DNA from: an uncultured Porphyromonadaceae bacterium
GTDB taxonomy: Bacteria; Bacteroidota; Bacteroidia; Bacteroidales; Muribaculaceae
Direction of reading: 5' to 3'
Assembly (NCBI GenBank): GCA_937989585.1
Contig: CALKRW010000050.1
Coordinates: 1-64,000, forward strand
Length of the DNA: 64,000 bases
The notes under the pieces are model-generated. The model saw only the letters and a list, made by a program, of their open reading frames with translations. It searched no databases and was not told the DNA's origin. Position numbers and translations under genes: made by a program. This document shows positions 8,882 to 17,143 of the stretch, piece by piece (the stretch's first letter is position 1; every line of letters begins with the position of its first letter).

Positions 8882-10894
8882 TCAATCGGCTATCATCCTC
8901 AGGAAAGCGTCCTCGTCAATGATGGGGATGCCGAGTTTCTGCGCCTTCTCGAGTTTGGCTGGTCCCATGTTCTCGCCGGCTAGGACAAAGTCGGTCTTCC
9001 TGGATATCGAGCCCACGTTCTTGCCGCCGTTGCGCTCTATCATCTCTTTGTACTGGTCACGCGAATGATGGGTGAATACACCCGAAATAACTATCGACTT
9101 CCCGGCCAGGCGGTCGGTCCGCCCTTCATCGGACTCCTCCGGAAGTTCCATCTGCACCCCGGCTCGGCGCAGACGCTCCACGATCTCACGGTTGGACGGC
9201 GCGGCGAAATAGTCGATTATCGAGGCGGCGATGCGGGGGCCTACGTCCTCGATGGCCTCAAGTTCACCGGCAGACATTGACATCAGGCGGTCGATCGAGC
9301 GGACCGACCTTGCGATGCGCTTGGCCGTAGTCTCGCCGACGAAGGGGATGGACAGCGCGTACAGTACACGGTCGAACGGCACCGCGAGGCTGGCCTTCAG
9401 GCCGTCGAGTATGCGGTCTGCCGATTTCTCGCCGAAACGGTCGAGCACGATCAGGTCCTCGCGCCTGAGGTCATACAGGTCGCCGATGTTCTTGACCAGA
9501 CCGGTGGAGAAGAGGACCTCGGAGGTTTCCTCGCCGATGCCGTCTATGTCCATCATGCGCCGGCCCACGAAATGCTCCACGCGTCCTGTTATCTGTGGCT
9601 GGCAGCCCCATTTGTTGGGGCACATCCAGGCGGCCTCCCCCTCTACGCGGACAAGCGGCGTGCCGCATGCCGGACAGTGCGTGACGAATCTCACAGGCTT
9701 TGCGTCATGAAGGCGCTCGTCGACCGAGACGCCGGTTATCTTGGGAATAATCTCGCCGCCCTTCTCCACATAGAGCATGTCGCCTTCGTGAATGTCGAGG
9801 GTCCGCATGATGTCCTCGTTGTGGAGCGACGCGCGCTTCACGATGGTACCGGACAGAAGCACCGGCTCAAGGTTGGCCACGGGCGTGATGTAACCCATGC
9901 GGCCGACGTCGAAGGACACGAAACGCAGGCGCGTCGCGGCACGCTCGGCCTGGAATTTGTATGCTATCGCCCAGCGGGGCGACTTGGCGGTGAAACCGAG
10001 GTTCAGTTGCTGGCGCAGAGAGTTGACCTTGAACACCAGGCCGTCTGTCGCCACGGGAAGTTCCTTGCGCGCCTCGGCCCAGTGGCTTATGTATTGGTCG
10101 ACATCTCCTATGGTCCTGAGGACCTTCATGGCGTCGGAAACCTTGAATCCCCATGAGCGTGCGGCCATCATGTTGCCGTAATGTGTGTCCGAGGGCAGGT
10201 CCTCGCCCAGAAGATAATAGAAGTAGGCGTCGAGTCCGCGTCGCGCGACTTCGGCCGGATTCTGCATCTTGAGAGTCCCCGAGGCGGCATTGCGTGGATT
10301 GGCGAAGAGCGGCTCCTCGTTGAAGGCACGCTCGGCGTTCAGCCGCTCGAACGCCTTCCATGGCAGGAGTATCTCTCCGCGTATCTCGAACATATCGGGC
10401 CACCCCTCTCCCCTGAGCGTCAGAGGAATCGACCGTATGGTCTTGACGTTTTCCGTCACGACATCGCCCACCTCGCCGTCGCCGCGCGTGACAGCCCGCA
10501 CCAGACGCCCGTGCTCGTAGATGAGCGAGATGGACGTGCCGTCGAACTTCATTTCGCCTACTATGTCGACTTCCTGTCCCGCAAGAGCCTTCTCGGTTCG
10601 AGTCACCCACTCGTCGACCTCCTCGACCGAATATGTGTTGCCCAGCGAGAGCATGGGATAGACGTGGCGCACCTGCTCGAAACCCTTCGTCAGGTCCGAG
10701 CCGACGCGGTGTGTCGGCGAAAGAGGGTCGTCGTACTCTGGATTCTCGCGTTCGAGTCGCTCCAGTTCCTTGAGCATCCGGTCGAAATCGAAGTCGCTGA
10801 TGATCGGCGAGTTCTCGACATAATATCTGTGGTTGTGCGCGTTGATTTCGTCACGGAGCGCATTTATGCGGGCGGCTATCGGGGATTCATTCAT
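8882..10894 (-). CDS. ligA: NAD-dependent DNA ligase
   Basis: LigA seals nicks during replication and repair using NAD+. The domains are in the usual order: Ia domain; adenylation domain with the catalytic lysine in MKFDG; OB fold; a four-cysteine zinc finger (CPACGTP ... CPNKWGC); helix-hairpin-helix repeats (FVGRRMMDIDGIGEE, LEAIEDVGPRIA); and a C-terminal BRCT domain starting LAGKSIVISGVFTHHS. I place the start at ATG 10894 (MNESPIAARINALRDEI, 670 residues). An upstream in-frame start at 11014 would add 40 residues with no homology to ligases, and it lies before the probable promoter at 10925-10932. Confidence 0.97.
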   Translation of the reverse strand: MNESPIAARINALRDEINAHNHRYYVENSPIISDFDFDRMLKELERLERENPEYDDPLSPTHRVGSDLTKGFEQVRHVYPMLSLGNTYSVEEVDEWVTRTEKALAGQEVDIVGEMKFDGTSISLIYEHGRLVRAVTRGDGEVGDVVTENVKTIRSIPLTLRGEGWPDMFEIRGEILLPWKAFERLNAERAFNEEPLFANPRNAASGTLKMQNPAEVARRGLDAYFYYLLGEDLPSDTHYGNMMAARSWGFKVSDAMKVLRTIGDVDQYISHWAEARKELPVATDGLVFKVNSLRQQLNLGFTAKSPRWAIAYKFQAERAATRLRFVSFDVGRMGYITPVANLEPVLLSGTIVKRASLHNEDIMRTLDIHEGDMLYVEKGGEIIPKITGVSVDERLHDAKPVRFVTHCPACGTPLVRVEGEAAWMCPNKWGCQPQITGRVEHFVGRRMMDIDGIGEETSEVLFSTGLVKNIGDLYDLRREDLIVLDRFGEKSADRILDGLKASLAVPFDRVLYALSIPFVGETTAKRIARSVRSIDRLMSMSAGELEAIEDVGPRIAASIIDYFAAPSNREIVERLRRAGVQMELPEESDEGRTDRLAGKSIVISGVFTHHSRDQYKEMIERNGGKNVGSISRKTDFVLAGENMGPAKLEKAQKLGIPIIDEDAFLRMIAD

Positions 10895-10924
10895 GACTTT
10901 GGGATTGGGTTGGTTGTAGCAGTG

Positions 10925-10932
10925 CAAAAGTA
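10925..10932 (-). promoter_or_regulatory. Probable -7 box of ligA
   Basis: The minus strand reads TACTTTTG, a match to TAnnTTTG, about 30 bases before the chosen ligA start. A -33 element is not obvious. Its position supports the shorter ligA reading. Confidence 0.4.
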
Positions 10933-11044
10933 TGATAAATTTTGCGATGGCGGTGCATAATTCGGAACAAAAATGCCGGGGATTTTGTTGTACGTTAGAT
11001 ATGAGCGCGAACACACGTCTGCCAATTTGTCAGTCAGACTCATT

Positions 11045-11062
11045 TTGGCACGGTCGTTGCTT
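11045..11062 (+). promoter_or_regulatory. Sigma-54 (RpoN) promoter of groES-groEL
   Basis: The sequence TTGGCACGGTCGTTGCTT matches the sigma-54 consensus. The -24 GG is at 11047-11048 and the -12 GC at 11059-11060, exactly 12 bases apart as required. The predicted start of transcription is near 11072, giving a leader of about 60 bases before groES. An 8-base direct repeat AGTCAGAC flanks it (11032-11039 and 11071-11078). No TAnnTTTG box is seen between here and groES. Confidence 0.8.
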
Positions 11063-11130
11063 GTAAGGATAGTCAGACCGTCAGGTCATACACCGATACA
11101 AAATACATAAACAACAAAAACATAAGAACT

Positions 11131-11403
11131 ATGAACGTCAAACCTCTTGCAGACAGAGTAATAATCCGTCCCACAGCCGCCGAGGAAGTCACCGTCGCCG
11201 GCATCATCATCCCTGACTCGGCCAAGGAGAAACCCCTCAAAGGCACCGTGCTTGCCGTCGGTCCGGGCACCAAGGACGAACCCATGGAACTTAAAGCCGA
11301 CGACACAGTCCTGTATGGCAAATACGCAGGCACCGAAGTCGAGATCGAGGGCGAGAAGGTCCTCATCATGCGCCAGAACGAAGTCCTCGCCATCCTCGGC
11401 TGA
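11131..11403 (+). CDS. groS: Co-chaperonin GroES (Hsp10)
   Basis: The 90-residue protein is the heptameric lid of the GroEL folding chamber. It starts MNVKPLADRVIIRP and carries the mobile-loop and roof motifs (GIIIPDSAKEKPLKGTVLAVG, then YGKYAGTEVEIEGEKVLIMR), ending ILG. Length is normal for the short bacterial form. It lies 74 bases before groEL in the classical order, and both genes are served by the sigma-54-type promoter upstream. Confidence 0.98.
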   Translation: MNVKPLADRVIIRPTAAEEVTVAGIIIPDSAKEKPLKGTVLAVGPGTKDEPMELKADDTVLYGKYAGTEVEIEGEKVLIMRQNEVLAILG

Positions 11404-11477
11404 GACCGCGCACGGCATTCCGGATATTAATTAAGAATTATTACTGTACGTCGCTACATAATTAAACACAAGAAACT

Positions 11478-13103
11478 ATGGCTAAAGAAATCAAATTCAA
11501 TATCGAGGCTCGCGAAGAACTCAAGAAAGGCGTTGACACTCTCGCCGACGCCGTAAAGGTAACCCTTGGCCCCAAAGGCCGCAACGTAATCATCGACAAG
11601 AAATTCGGCGCTCCCCACATCACCAAGGACGGCGTGACCGTAGCCCGTGAGGTCGAACTCCAGGAACCCATGCAGAACATGGGCGCACAACTCGTCAAGG
11701 AGGTAGCCTCGAAGACCGGTGACGACGCCGGCGACGGCACAACCACCGCCACCGTCCTCGCCCAGGCCATCATCAACGTCGGCCTGAAGAACGTCACCGC
11801 CGGTGCAAACCCCATGGACCTCAAGCGCGGCATCGACAAGGCTGTCGCCGCCGTTGTGGCACAGATCAAGGAAATGGCCCAGCCCGTCGGCGACGACTTC
11901 AAGAAAATCGAGGATGTCGCACGAGTTTCCGCCAACAACGACGACAAGATCGGTACCCTCATCGCCGAGGCCATGAAGAAGGTCAAGAAGGAAGGCGTCA
12001 TCACTGTCGACGAGGCCAAGGGCACCGAGACTACCATCGACATCGTCGAGGGAATGCAGTTCGACCGCGGCTATATCTCCCCCTACTTCGTCACCAACAC
12101 CGAGAAGATGGAGTGCGAGATGGACAGCCCCTACCTGCTCATCTACGACAAGAAGATATCCAACCTCAAGGACATGCTCCCCATTCTCGAGGCCACCGCT
12201 CAGAGCGGCCGTCCCCTGCTCGTGATCGCCGAGGACGTCGACCAGGAGGCCCTCGCCACCCTCGTCGTCAACCGTCTCCGCGGCTCGCTCAAGATCTGCG
12301 CCGTCAAGGCTCCCGGCTTCGGCGACCGTCGTAAGGAGATGCTCGAGGACATCGCCATCCTCACCGGAGGCACCGTCATCTCCGAGGAGAAGGGCATGCA
12401 GCTCGCAACCGCAACACTCAACGACCTCGGACGTGCCGACAAGGTCACCGTCAACAAGGAGAACACCACCATCGTCAACGGCGCCGGCTCGAAAGAGGCC
12501 ATCGCCAACCGCGTCGCTCAGATTCGCGCCCAGATAGCCCAGACAACCAGCGACTACGACCGCGAGAAACTCCAGGAGCGTCTCGCCAAACTCGCAGGCG
12601 GCGTTGCAGTCCTCCACATCGGCGCTCCCTCCGAGGTCGAGATGAAGGAGAAGAAAGACCGCGTCGACGACGCCCTTTCCGCAACACGCGCCGCCATCGC
12701 CGAAGGCATCGTCCCCGGCGGCGGTGTCGCCTACATCCGCTCGCTCAGCACTCTCGAGGCCCTAAAGGGTGCCAACGATGACGAGCAGACCGGCATCGAG
12801 ATTGTCCTCCGCGCCATCGAGGAGCCCCTCCGTCAGATCGCTGCCAACGCCGGTGTCGAAGGCGCCGTAGTTGTACAGAAGGTTCGCGAAGGCAAGGATG
12901 ACTTCGGCTACAACGCCCGCACCGACGTCTACGAGAACATGTACGCCGCAGGCGTCATCGATCCCGCCAAGGTTACCCGCGTCGCTCTCGAGAACGCCGC
13001 CTCAATCGCCGGCATGTTCCTCACCACCGAGTGCGTCATCGCCGACATCAAGGAAGACAATCCCGCACCCATGCCTGCTCCCGGAATGGGCGGCATGATG
13101 TAA
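11478..13103 (+). CDS. groL: Chaperonin GroEL (Hsp60)
   Basis: The 541-residue ATP-dependent chaperonin forms the double-ring folding cage. Diagnostic stretches are VTLGPKGRNVIID (nucleotide binding), DGTTTATVLAQ, KAPGFGDRRKEML and the C-terminal GGM repeat tail ending GMGGMM. The codons are strongly biased to C-ending forms, as expected of a highly expressed gene. The start ATG at 11478 is preceded by an AT-rich leader typical of strongly expressed Bacteroidetes genes. A strong intrinsic terminator follows at 13135-13173. Large reading frames opposite groEL (for example 11454-12617) are shadows of this codon bias. Confidence 0.99.
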   Translation: MAKEIKFNIEAREELKKGVDTLADAVKVTLGPKGRNVIIDKKFGAPHITKDGVTVAREVELQEPMQNMGAQLVKEVASKTGDDAGDGTTTATVLAQAIINVGLKNVTAGANPMDLKRGIDKAVAAVVAQIKEMAQPVGDDFKKIEDVARVSANNDDKIGTLIAEAMKKVKKEGVITVDEAKGTETTIDIVEGMQFDRGYISPYFVTNTEKMECEMDSPYLLIYDKKISNLKDMLPILEATAQSGRPLLVIAEDVDQEALATLVVNRLRGSLKICAVKAPGFGDRRKEMLEDIAILTGGTVISEEKGMQLATATLNDLGRADKVTVNKENTTIVNGAGSKEAIANRVAQIRAQIAQTTSDYDREKLQERLAKLAGGVAVLHIGAPSEVEMKEKKDRVDDALSATRAAIAEGIVPGGGVAYIRSLSTLEALKGANDDEQTGIEIVLRAIEEPLRQIAANAGVEGAVVVQKVREGKDDFGYNARTDVYENMYAAGVIDPAKVTRVALENAASIAGMFLTTECVIADIKEDNPAPMPAPGMGGMM

Positions 13104-13134
13104 TTCTCGGACGAATTCATTAACACTTCCCTTA

Positions 13135-13173
13135 CAGGCGCCTGCACCTTCCCGTGCGGGCGCCTGACTTTTT
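13135..13173 (+). terminator. Intrinsic terminator of groESL
   Basis: A 13-bp stem with one G-T pair (13135-13147 with 13154-13166) and a 6-base loop CTTCCC is followed by ACTTTTT. Confidence 0.9.
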
Positions 13174-13212
13174 ATAAATAAAATACCCTTGAAAAATATT
13201 TTCCCCCTAAAG

Positions 13213-13244
13213 TTTCGCCATTTGGGGAGAAAAGACTATTTTTG
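13213..13244 (+). promoter_or_regulatory. Promoter of the OmpA/TPR lipoprotein gene
   Basis: TATTTTTG (13237-13244) matches the -7 box, with a TTTC -33-like element at 13213-13216 and 20 bases between. The gene start is 46 bases downstream. Confidence 0.5.
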
Positions 13245-13290
13245 TACCCAAATACGCAAACTAACTAACCCTATAATAAAAACAACCCAC

Positions 13291-14979
13291 ATGAAACAAA
13301 AACTCTGTCTGGCAGTCGCACTGTCTTCAGTAGTGCTTCTGTCGTCCTGCGGCAAGAAACTCGCGCCCCTCAGCGCTGACTACTTCACCACAAACCCCAA
13401 TCCCCTTGAGGTTGTCGGCGATTATGTTCCCGCTACTGTAACCGGCAATCTCCCCGCAAAGTATTTCCAGAAGAACGCCGTTCTCACCGTTACCCCCGTA
13501 CTCGTTTACAACGGCACCGAGACAGCATCCCAGCCCTATGCATTCCAGGGCGAGAAGGTTCGCGGCAACAACCCCGTCATCTCTTACAACAATGGCGGTA
13601 CAATCACCATCCCCGCCAACTACCTCTACAACGCCGACATGGCCAAGTCATCTCTCGAACTTGCCTTCACCGTCAACCAGGGCAACAAGGAATATGTCCT
13701 TCCCCGCGTTAAAGTTGCCAACGGCGTCATCGCTACCGCCGCAATGGCAAACCCAGCAACCGTAAATCCCGCCCTCGGTGCTGATGCATTCCAGAAGGTC
13801 ATCAACCAGAAGTATGCCGCAGACATCATGTTCCTCATCAACCAGGCCAACCTCCGCGCCGGCCAGCTCAACTCCGACGCAATGCAGGAACTCCGCAACC
13901 AGATCGCAGCAACTGCCGGCAACGACAAACTCCAGCTCGACGAAATCAACATCCAGGCATACGCTTCGCCCGACGGCACCTACGCCTTCAACGAGAAACT
14001 CGCCGAGAAACGTGAGCAGAACACACGCGGCTACGTACAGGGCAACCTGAAGAAAGACAACCTCGCCGAATTCCAGAACCTCACCGCAAACTTCACCGCC
14101 GAGGACTGGGAAGGCTTCCAGAAACTCGTATCTCAGTCCAACATCCAGGACAAGGAACTCATCCTCGAGGTACTGAAGATGTACAAGGATCCCGACCAGC
14201 GCGAGCAGGAAATCCACAACATGTCCAGCGTATTCGAAGTACTCGCCGAGGAAATCCTTCCCCAGCTCCGCTACTCTCGCATCACGGCATCCATCAACGT
14301 CATCGGCAAGAGCAACGACGAGATCAACCAGCTCTTCAACACCGATCCTTCACAACTCAGCGTTGAGGAAATCCTCTATGCCGCTACCCTCACCAACGAC
14401 AACAACCGTCGCATGGAAATCTACAAGAAGGCCACCGAACTCTATCCCAACGACTACCGCACTTGGAATGACCTCGGCATGACTCAGTACATAGCCGCTG
14501 ACTACAACAACGCAGGCAAGTCCTTCGCCAAGGCCGCCCAGCTCGCTCCCCAGGGTGCTGAGCCCAAGGTTAACCTCGGCCTCATGGAACTCCTCAACGG
14601 CAACTACGCAGCCGCCAAGAACTACTTCGGCACCGCTGCCGGTCCCGCCGCCCTCAATGACGCCCTCGGTGTTTACTACCTGAAGACCGGTGACAACGCT
14701 GCAGCCGCACGTGCTTTCGCCGACTCGAAGAGCGACAACGCCGCCCTCGCTCAGATTCTCACCAAGGACTACACCAAGGCTAAACAGACTCTCGATGCCA
14801 TCGCCGCTCCCGATGCCGTAACCTACTACCTCAAGGCTATCCTCGGCGCTCGCACCAACAACGAGCAGGCTGTAGTCAACAACCTCCGCAAGGCCATCAG
14901 CCTCGACAACAAACTCGCTGCCAAGGCTGCAACCGACCTCGAGTTCGCCAACTTCAACATCGCAAGCCTCCTCAACTAA
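13291..14979 (+). CDS. Lipoprotein with OmpA-like segment and TPR repeats
   Basis: I assign the start to ATG 13291 (562 residues), which opens a lipoprotein signal MKQKLCLAVA ending LLSSC; the longer frame from 13189 would bury it. The first part has beta-rich repeats (VVGDYVPATVTGNLPAKYF). The middle carries an OmpA-family-like stretch (IQAYASPDGTYAFNEKLAEK, about residues 215-235), and the C-terminal third holds tetratricopeptide-like helices (TWNDLGMTQYIAADYNNAGK, EPKVNLGLMELLNGNYAAAK). This suggests an abundant periplasm-facing lipoprotein that may touch peptidoglycan or organise envelope partners. Codon use is as biased as in groEL, so high expression is likely. The exact role is unknown. 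Confidence 0.8.
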   Translation: MKQKLCLAVALSSVVLLSSCGKKLAPLSADYFTTNPNPLEVVGDYVPATVTGNLPAKYFQKNAVLTVTPVLVYNGTETASQPYAFQGEKVRGNNPVISYNNGGTITIPANYLYNADMAKSSLELAFTVNQGNKEYVLPRVKVANGVIATAAMANPATVNPALGADAFQKVINQKYAADIMFLINQANLRAGQLNSDAMQELRNQIAATAGNDKLQLDEINIQAYASPDGTYAFNEKLAEKREQNTRGYVQGNLKKDNLAEFQNLTANFTAEDWEGFQKLVSQSNIQDKELILEVLKMYKDPDQREQEIHNMSSVFEVLAEEILPQLRYSRITASINVIGKSNDEINQLFNTDPSQLSVEEILYAATLTNDNNRRMEIYKKATELYPNDYRTWNDLGMTQYIAADYNNAGKSFAKAAQLAPQGAEPKVNLGLMELLNGNYAAAKNYFGTAAGPAALNDALGVYYLKTGDNAAAARAFADSKSDNAALAQILTKDYTKAKQTLDAIAAPDAVTYYLKAILGARTNNEQAVVNNLRKAISLDNKLAAKAATDLEFANFNIASLLN

Positions 14980-15038
14980 TCCGCTTCACGACAAACCCAC
15001 CCGCCAAGCGGCCAACCCCGCTTAGCGACCACACAACC

Positions 15039-15077
15039 ACGGCGGTGTGCCTCCCCGGCACACCGCCGTTCCTTTTT
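15039..15077 (+). terminator. Intrinsic terminator
   Basis: A perfect 13-bp stem (15039-15051 with 15057-15069, arm ACGGCGGTGTGCC) and a 5-base loop are followed by TCCTTTTT. It ends the lipoprotein transcript. Confidence 0.9.
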
Positions 15078-15399
15078 CACTCCGGATTAATTCCACTCCA
15101 ACACACATGTCACCGCTCCTCGACTACCTCGGGAATATCGCGCAACCCGGGATCATCGAGATAACTTTGATAACACTGATTCCTCTGATAATTTCTCATT
15201 TTCACACCAAGGTTCATTACCCACACCAACGGACCAGCATCAGCGGCACCGTTGCCATTATGCCGAATGTTGCAGGTATCAGCGCATGCGATCGACCCCG
15301 TCCCCCATCACTCTGCCTAAACATTTATATCGTCACCTCTCTTCCCGAAAAAATATCCCCTCAATCATAATTTTACATATATAATTTCCAAATTTTAAT
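15078..15399. other. Gene-free stretch
   Basis: No gene is supported here. The frame at 15047-15370 overlaps the terminator, lacks a recognisable protein pattern and is rejected. A TAACTTTG sequence at 15162-15169 could be a promoter box, but no partner element or product was found. Confidence 0.3.
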
Positions 15400-15407
15400 T
15401 ACCTTTG
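15400..15407 (+). promoter_or_regulatory. -7 box in front of the candidate RNA and BspA-like gene
   Basis: TACCTTTG matches TAnnTTTG in an AT-rich setting. The -33 element is not clear. It lies 376 bases before the next start codon, implying a long leader or a separate RNA. Confidence 0.45.
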
Positions 15408-15730
15408 CATTTGCAGACCGAACGCAGAGCATCACAATGGGTTAGCGGGCGGAAAGCATATGATATTTTGGATGCGTTTACTCGACGCTCTTTCTTGGCT
15501 TGTTGAAACCTGGAAAACTTCAATCACTGTCAGGAATGTGGCAAACGGTAGATGCCTTTTGGATATGTTTAGTCCATCCGTGTCGGGCGCGCGAGCGTCC
15601 TCCCCGGGTGTATTTACACATATTCTGCGTGAGGCTTCTGCGTGTTTGTCCGTTCTACAGTGATGGGCAATTCCAGGGCCTCAACAAGCAGGACGGGCAA
15701 CAGTGTGGTTCTCACGCATTCTTTTTATAT
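15408..15730 (+). ncRNA. Candidate structured RNA or long 5' leader upstream of the BspA-like gene
   Basis: This stretch follows a promoter box and has no convincing ORF, but holds nested complementary segments. GCGTGAG (15627-15633) pairs with CTCACGC (15711-15717). Inside that pair, TTGTCCGT (15646-15653) pairs with ACGGGCAA (15693-15700) through one G-U. Smaller hairpins are GTTGAA/TTCAAT (15502-15524) and the GTGTA/TACAC palindrome near 15608-15620. The outer stem is followed by ATTCTTTTTATATT, which resembles a terminator tail. It could be a free small RNA, or a regulatory leader controlling read-through into the gene at 15783. It does not carry signatures I know for RNase P RNA, tmRNA, SRP RNA or common riboswitches. 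Confidence 0.4.
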
Positions 15731-15782
15731 TGATTATCAGCCGTCATAGGGAGCCTGCCGGCAATCGATTAAAATAACAGTG

Positions 15783-16712
15783 ATGAAAAAATCCTTACTC
15801 CTGTTGATCGGAATGTTTGCAACGTTCCCCATGCTGTCCCGCGACTTCACTTATACCTACGAGGGGCAGACACTAACCTACTATGTTCTTGACGAGTCAG
15901 ACAAAACCTGCCGGACCAAAGCCAGCGATAAGAGCATATCAGGCTCGCTCATAATTCCCTCTGTCGCAAAAGACGGCGAGACTGAATACACCGTGACTTC
16001 TATAGACTTCTGGGGTTTCATGAATTGCTCCGGTCTGACTTCGGTGAGTATTCCATCTTCCGTGACGTCTATAGGCCAATTCGCATTCAAGAACTGCTCC
16101 GGCCTGACCTCACTAACAATCCCCGTTTCCATTGATTACATCAGCCAGTCCGCTTTCGAAAACTGCATCGGACTAACTTCGATTACTATTCCGAATTCCG
16201 TTACTGCGATCGGTCAGGTTGCATTTCGTGGATGTACAGGCCTCTCTTCGCTAGAGATTCCCAATTCTGTAACGTCTATCGGCAATCTGGCTTTCGCCCA
16301 TTGTTCCGGCCTCACTTCTGTTGAAATTTCAAATTCCGTGACTTCTATCGGCGATTTTGCTTTCGCATATTGCCCTGCTCTTACTGATATATATTATAAA
16401 ACGACAGACCCTGTCGAGGCCAATAAAAACATTTTTGATGACAATGTCTACACCACCGCAACTCTGAATGTTGCACTAGGAAGCCTCGACAAGGCACGTT
16501 CGACCAATCCATGGGCTTCATTTGCAAACATCAGAGAAACCGGCACCTCCGCTGTCGAAAACATAGATACAGACAGCATCGGCATCGACTTCAACGCCCC
16601 CGTCGAGGTCTACAACCTCCAAGGCATCCGCGTCTCCGACGCCCTTGACAGCCTTCCCCGCGGCATCTACATCGTACGTCAGGCCAACACCATCAAGAAA
16701 ATCGCCATCTGA
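15783..16712 (+). CDS. BspA-like leucine-rich repeat surface protein with C-terminal sorting-like domain
   Basis: The 309-residue protein has a signal peptide (about 1-21) and a short N-terminal beta region. Five to six BspA/LRR_5 repeats of about 23 residues follow (for example NCSGLTSVSIPSSVTSIGQF and GCTGLSSLEIPNSVTSIGNL). The C-terminus (VYNLQGIRV ... LPRGIYIVR ... KKIAI) resembles the beta-sandwich tails that direct secretion and surface anchoring in Bacteroidetes. BspA-like proteins act in adhesion and binding to host or other microbes. ATG 15783 is preferred over the overlapping GTG at 15780. The long leader and candidate RNA upstream suggest regulated expression. Confidence 0.85.
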   Translation: MKKSLLLLIGMFATFPMLSRDFTYTYEGQTLTYYVLDESDKTCRTKASDKSISGSLIIPSVAKDGETEYTVTSIDFWGFMNCSGLTSVSIPSSVTSIGQFAFKNCSGLTSLTIPVSIDYISQSAFENCIGLTSITIPNSVTAIGQVAFRGCTGLSSLEIPNSVTSIGNLAFAHCSGLTSVEISNSVTSIGDFAFAYCPALTDIYYKTTDPVEANKNIFDDNVYTTATLNVALGSLDKARSTNPWASFANIRETGTSAVENIDTDSIGIDFNAPVEVYNLQGIRVSDALDSLPRGIYIVRQANTIKKIAI

Positions 16713-16745
16713 CCCTCTCCAAAACACACAACAACCCTAATCCCC

Positions 16746-16783
16746 GACGGCGCGAGACTCTGGCCCCGCGCCGTCTCTTTCTC
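16746..16783 (+). terminator. Intrinsic terminator of the BspA-like gene
   Basis: A perfect 9-bp stem (16746-16754 with 16767-16775, arm GACGGCGCG) is followed by TCTTTCTC. Confidence 0.75.
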
Positions 16784-16869
16784 ACTTTCCCTCAAATTAT
16801 ATTCCATCCGAGCATCTCGGGCATCTTGAGAATCTTAAAAAAATTCCTCTTTCCGAAAAAATTTTCTTC

Positions 16870-16895
16870 TTGATAAAAAATTTTGATAAAAAATT
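16870..16895. repeat. Exact 13-bp tandem repeat, two copies
   Basis: TTGATAAAAAATT occurs twice head to tail. Its A-tracts lie about 55 bases before the TAACTTTG box at 16951 and could bend the DNA or act as an upstream promoter element. Confidence 0.6.
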
Positions 16896-16950
16896 TTCAA
16901 ATTTTGCCAATCTATTCAGACGGCGGAACACTTTCGCCCATTTCATGTCG

Positions 16951-16958
16951 TAACTTTG
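16951..16958 (+). promoter_or_regulatory. -7 box before the 26-codon ORF
   Basis: TAACTTTG is a full match to TAnnTTTG. No TTTG is found at the ideal distance upstream. A leader of about 100 bases then leads to the small ORF. Confidence 0.4.
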
Positions 16959-17062
16959 CATCGCGTTCGAGGCTGATCGGCCTCATTCGGTGATTTGGTG
17001 AGTAAAACAACAGTGTGTCAAAAAAACTAGTCAAACCTTTAAAATTAAATTCTTAATCAACT

Positions 17063-17143
17063 ATGTATCCAAACAGATTGTACCCAAGAAACAAAAATCC
17101 CGCATGGCGGCCCAAACATCCCCAGACCTTAGGGCATCTCTGA
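17063..17143 (+). CDS. Candidate 26-residue basic, proline-rich small protein
   Basis: ATG 17063 opens a 26-codon frame that begins MYPNRLYPRNKNPAWRPKH and ends GHL. It contains four prolines plus several Arg, Lys and His residues. Support comes from the context: a TAnnTTTG box at 16951-16958, then an AT-rich leader (AAATTCTTAATCAACT directly before the ATG) of the type seen before groEL and greA in this window. I do not recognise a family. It may be a true small protein, a leader peptide, or the stump of a decayed gene, as nothing coding follows on this strand before the convergent gene at 17621. Confidence 0.35.
   Translation: MYPNRLYPRNKNPAWRPKHPQTLGHL

Noticed and set aside
11454..12617. 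A 387-codon open frame opposite groEL
   Set aside because: It mirrors the extreme codon bias of groEL, has a repetitive Gly/Val/Asp/Leu-rich translation and no family; it is a shadow.
15047..15370. A 107-codon frame after the OmpA/TPR lipoprotein
   Set aside because: It starts inside an intrinsic terminator and has no signal, domain or ribosome-binding context.
15408..15730. RNase P RNA, tmRNA or SRP RNA
   Set aside because: None of their conserved core sequences (for example the RNase P GAGGAAAGTCC segment, or a tmRNA tag frame) is found.
15460..15733. Two overlapping short frames (67 and 77 codons) in the candidate RNA region
   Set aside because: They are in different frames over a paired RNA-like sequence and show no protein pattern; the stems explain the stretch better.
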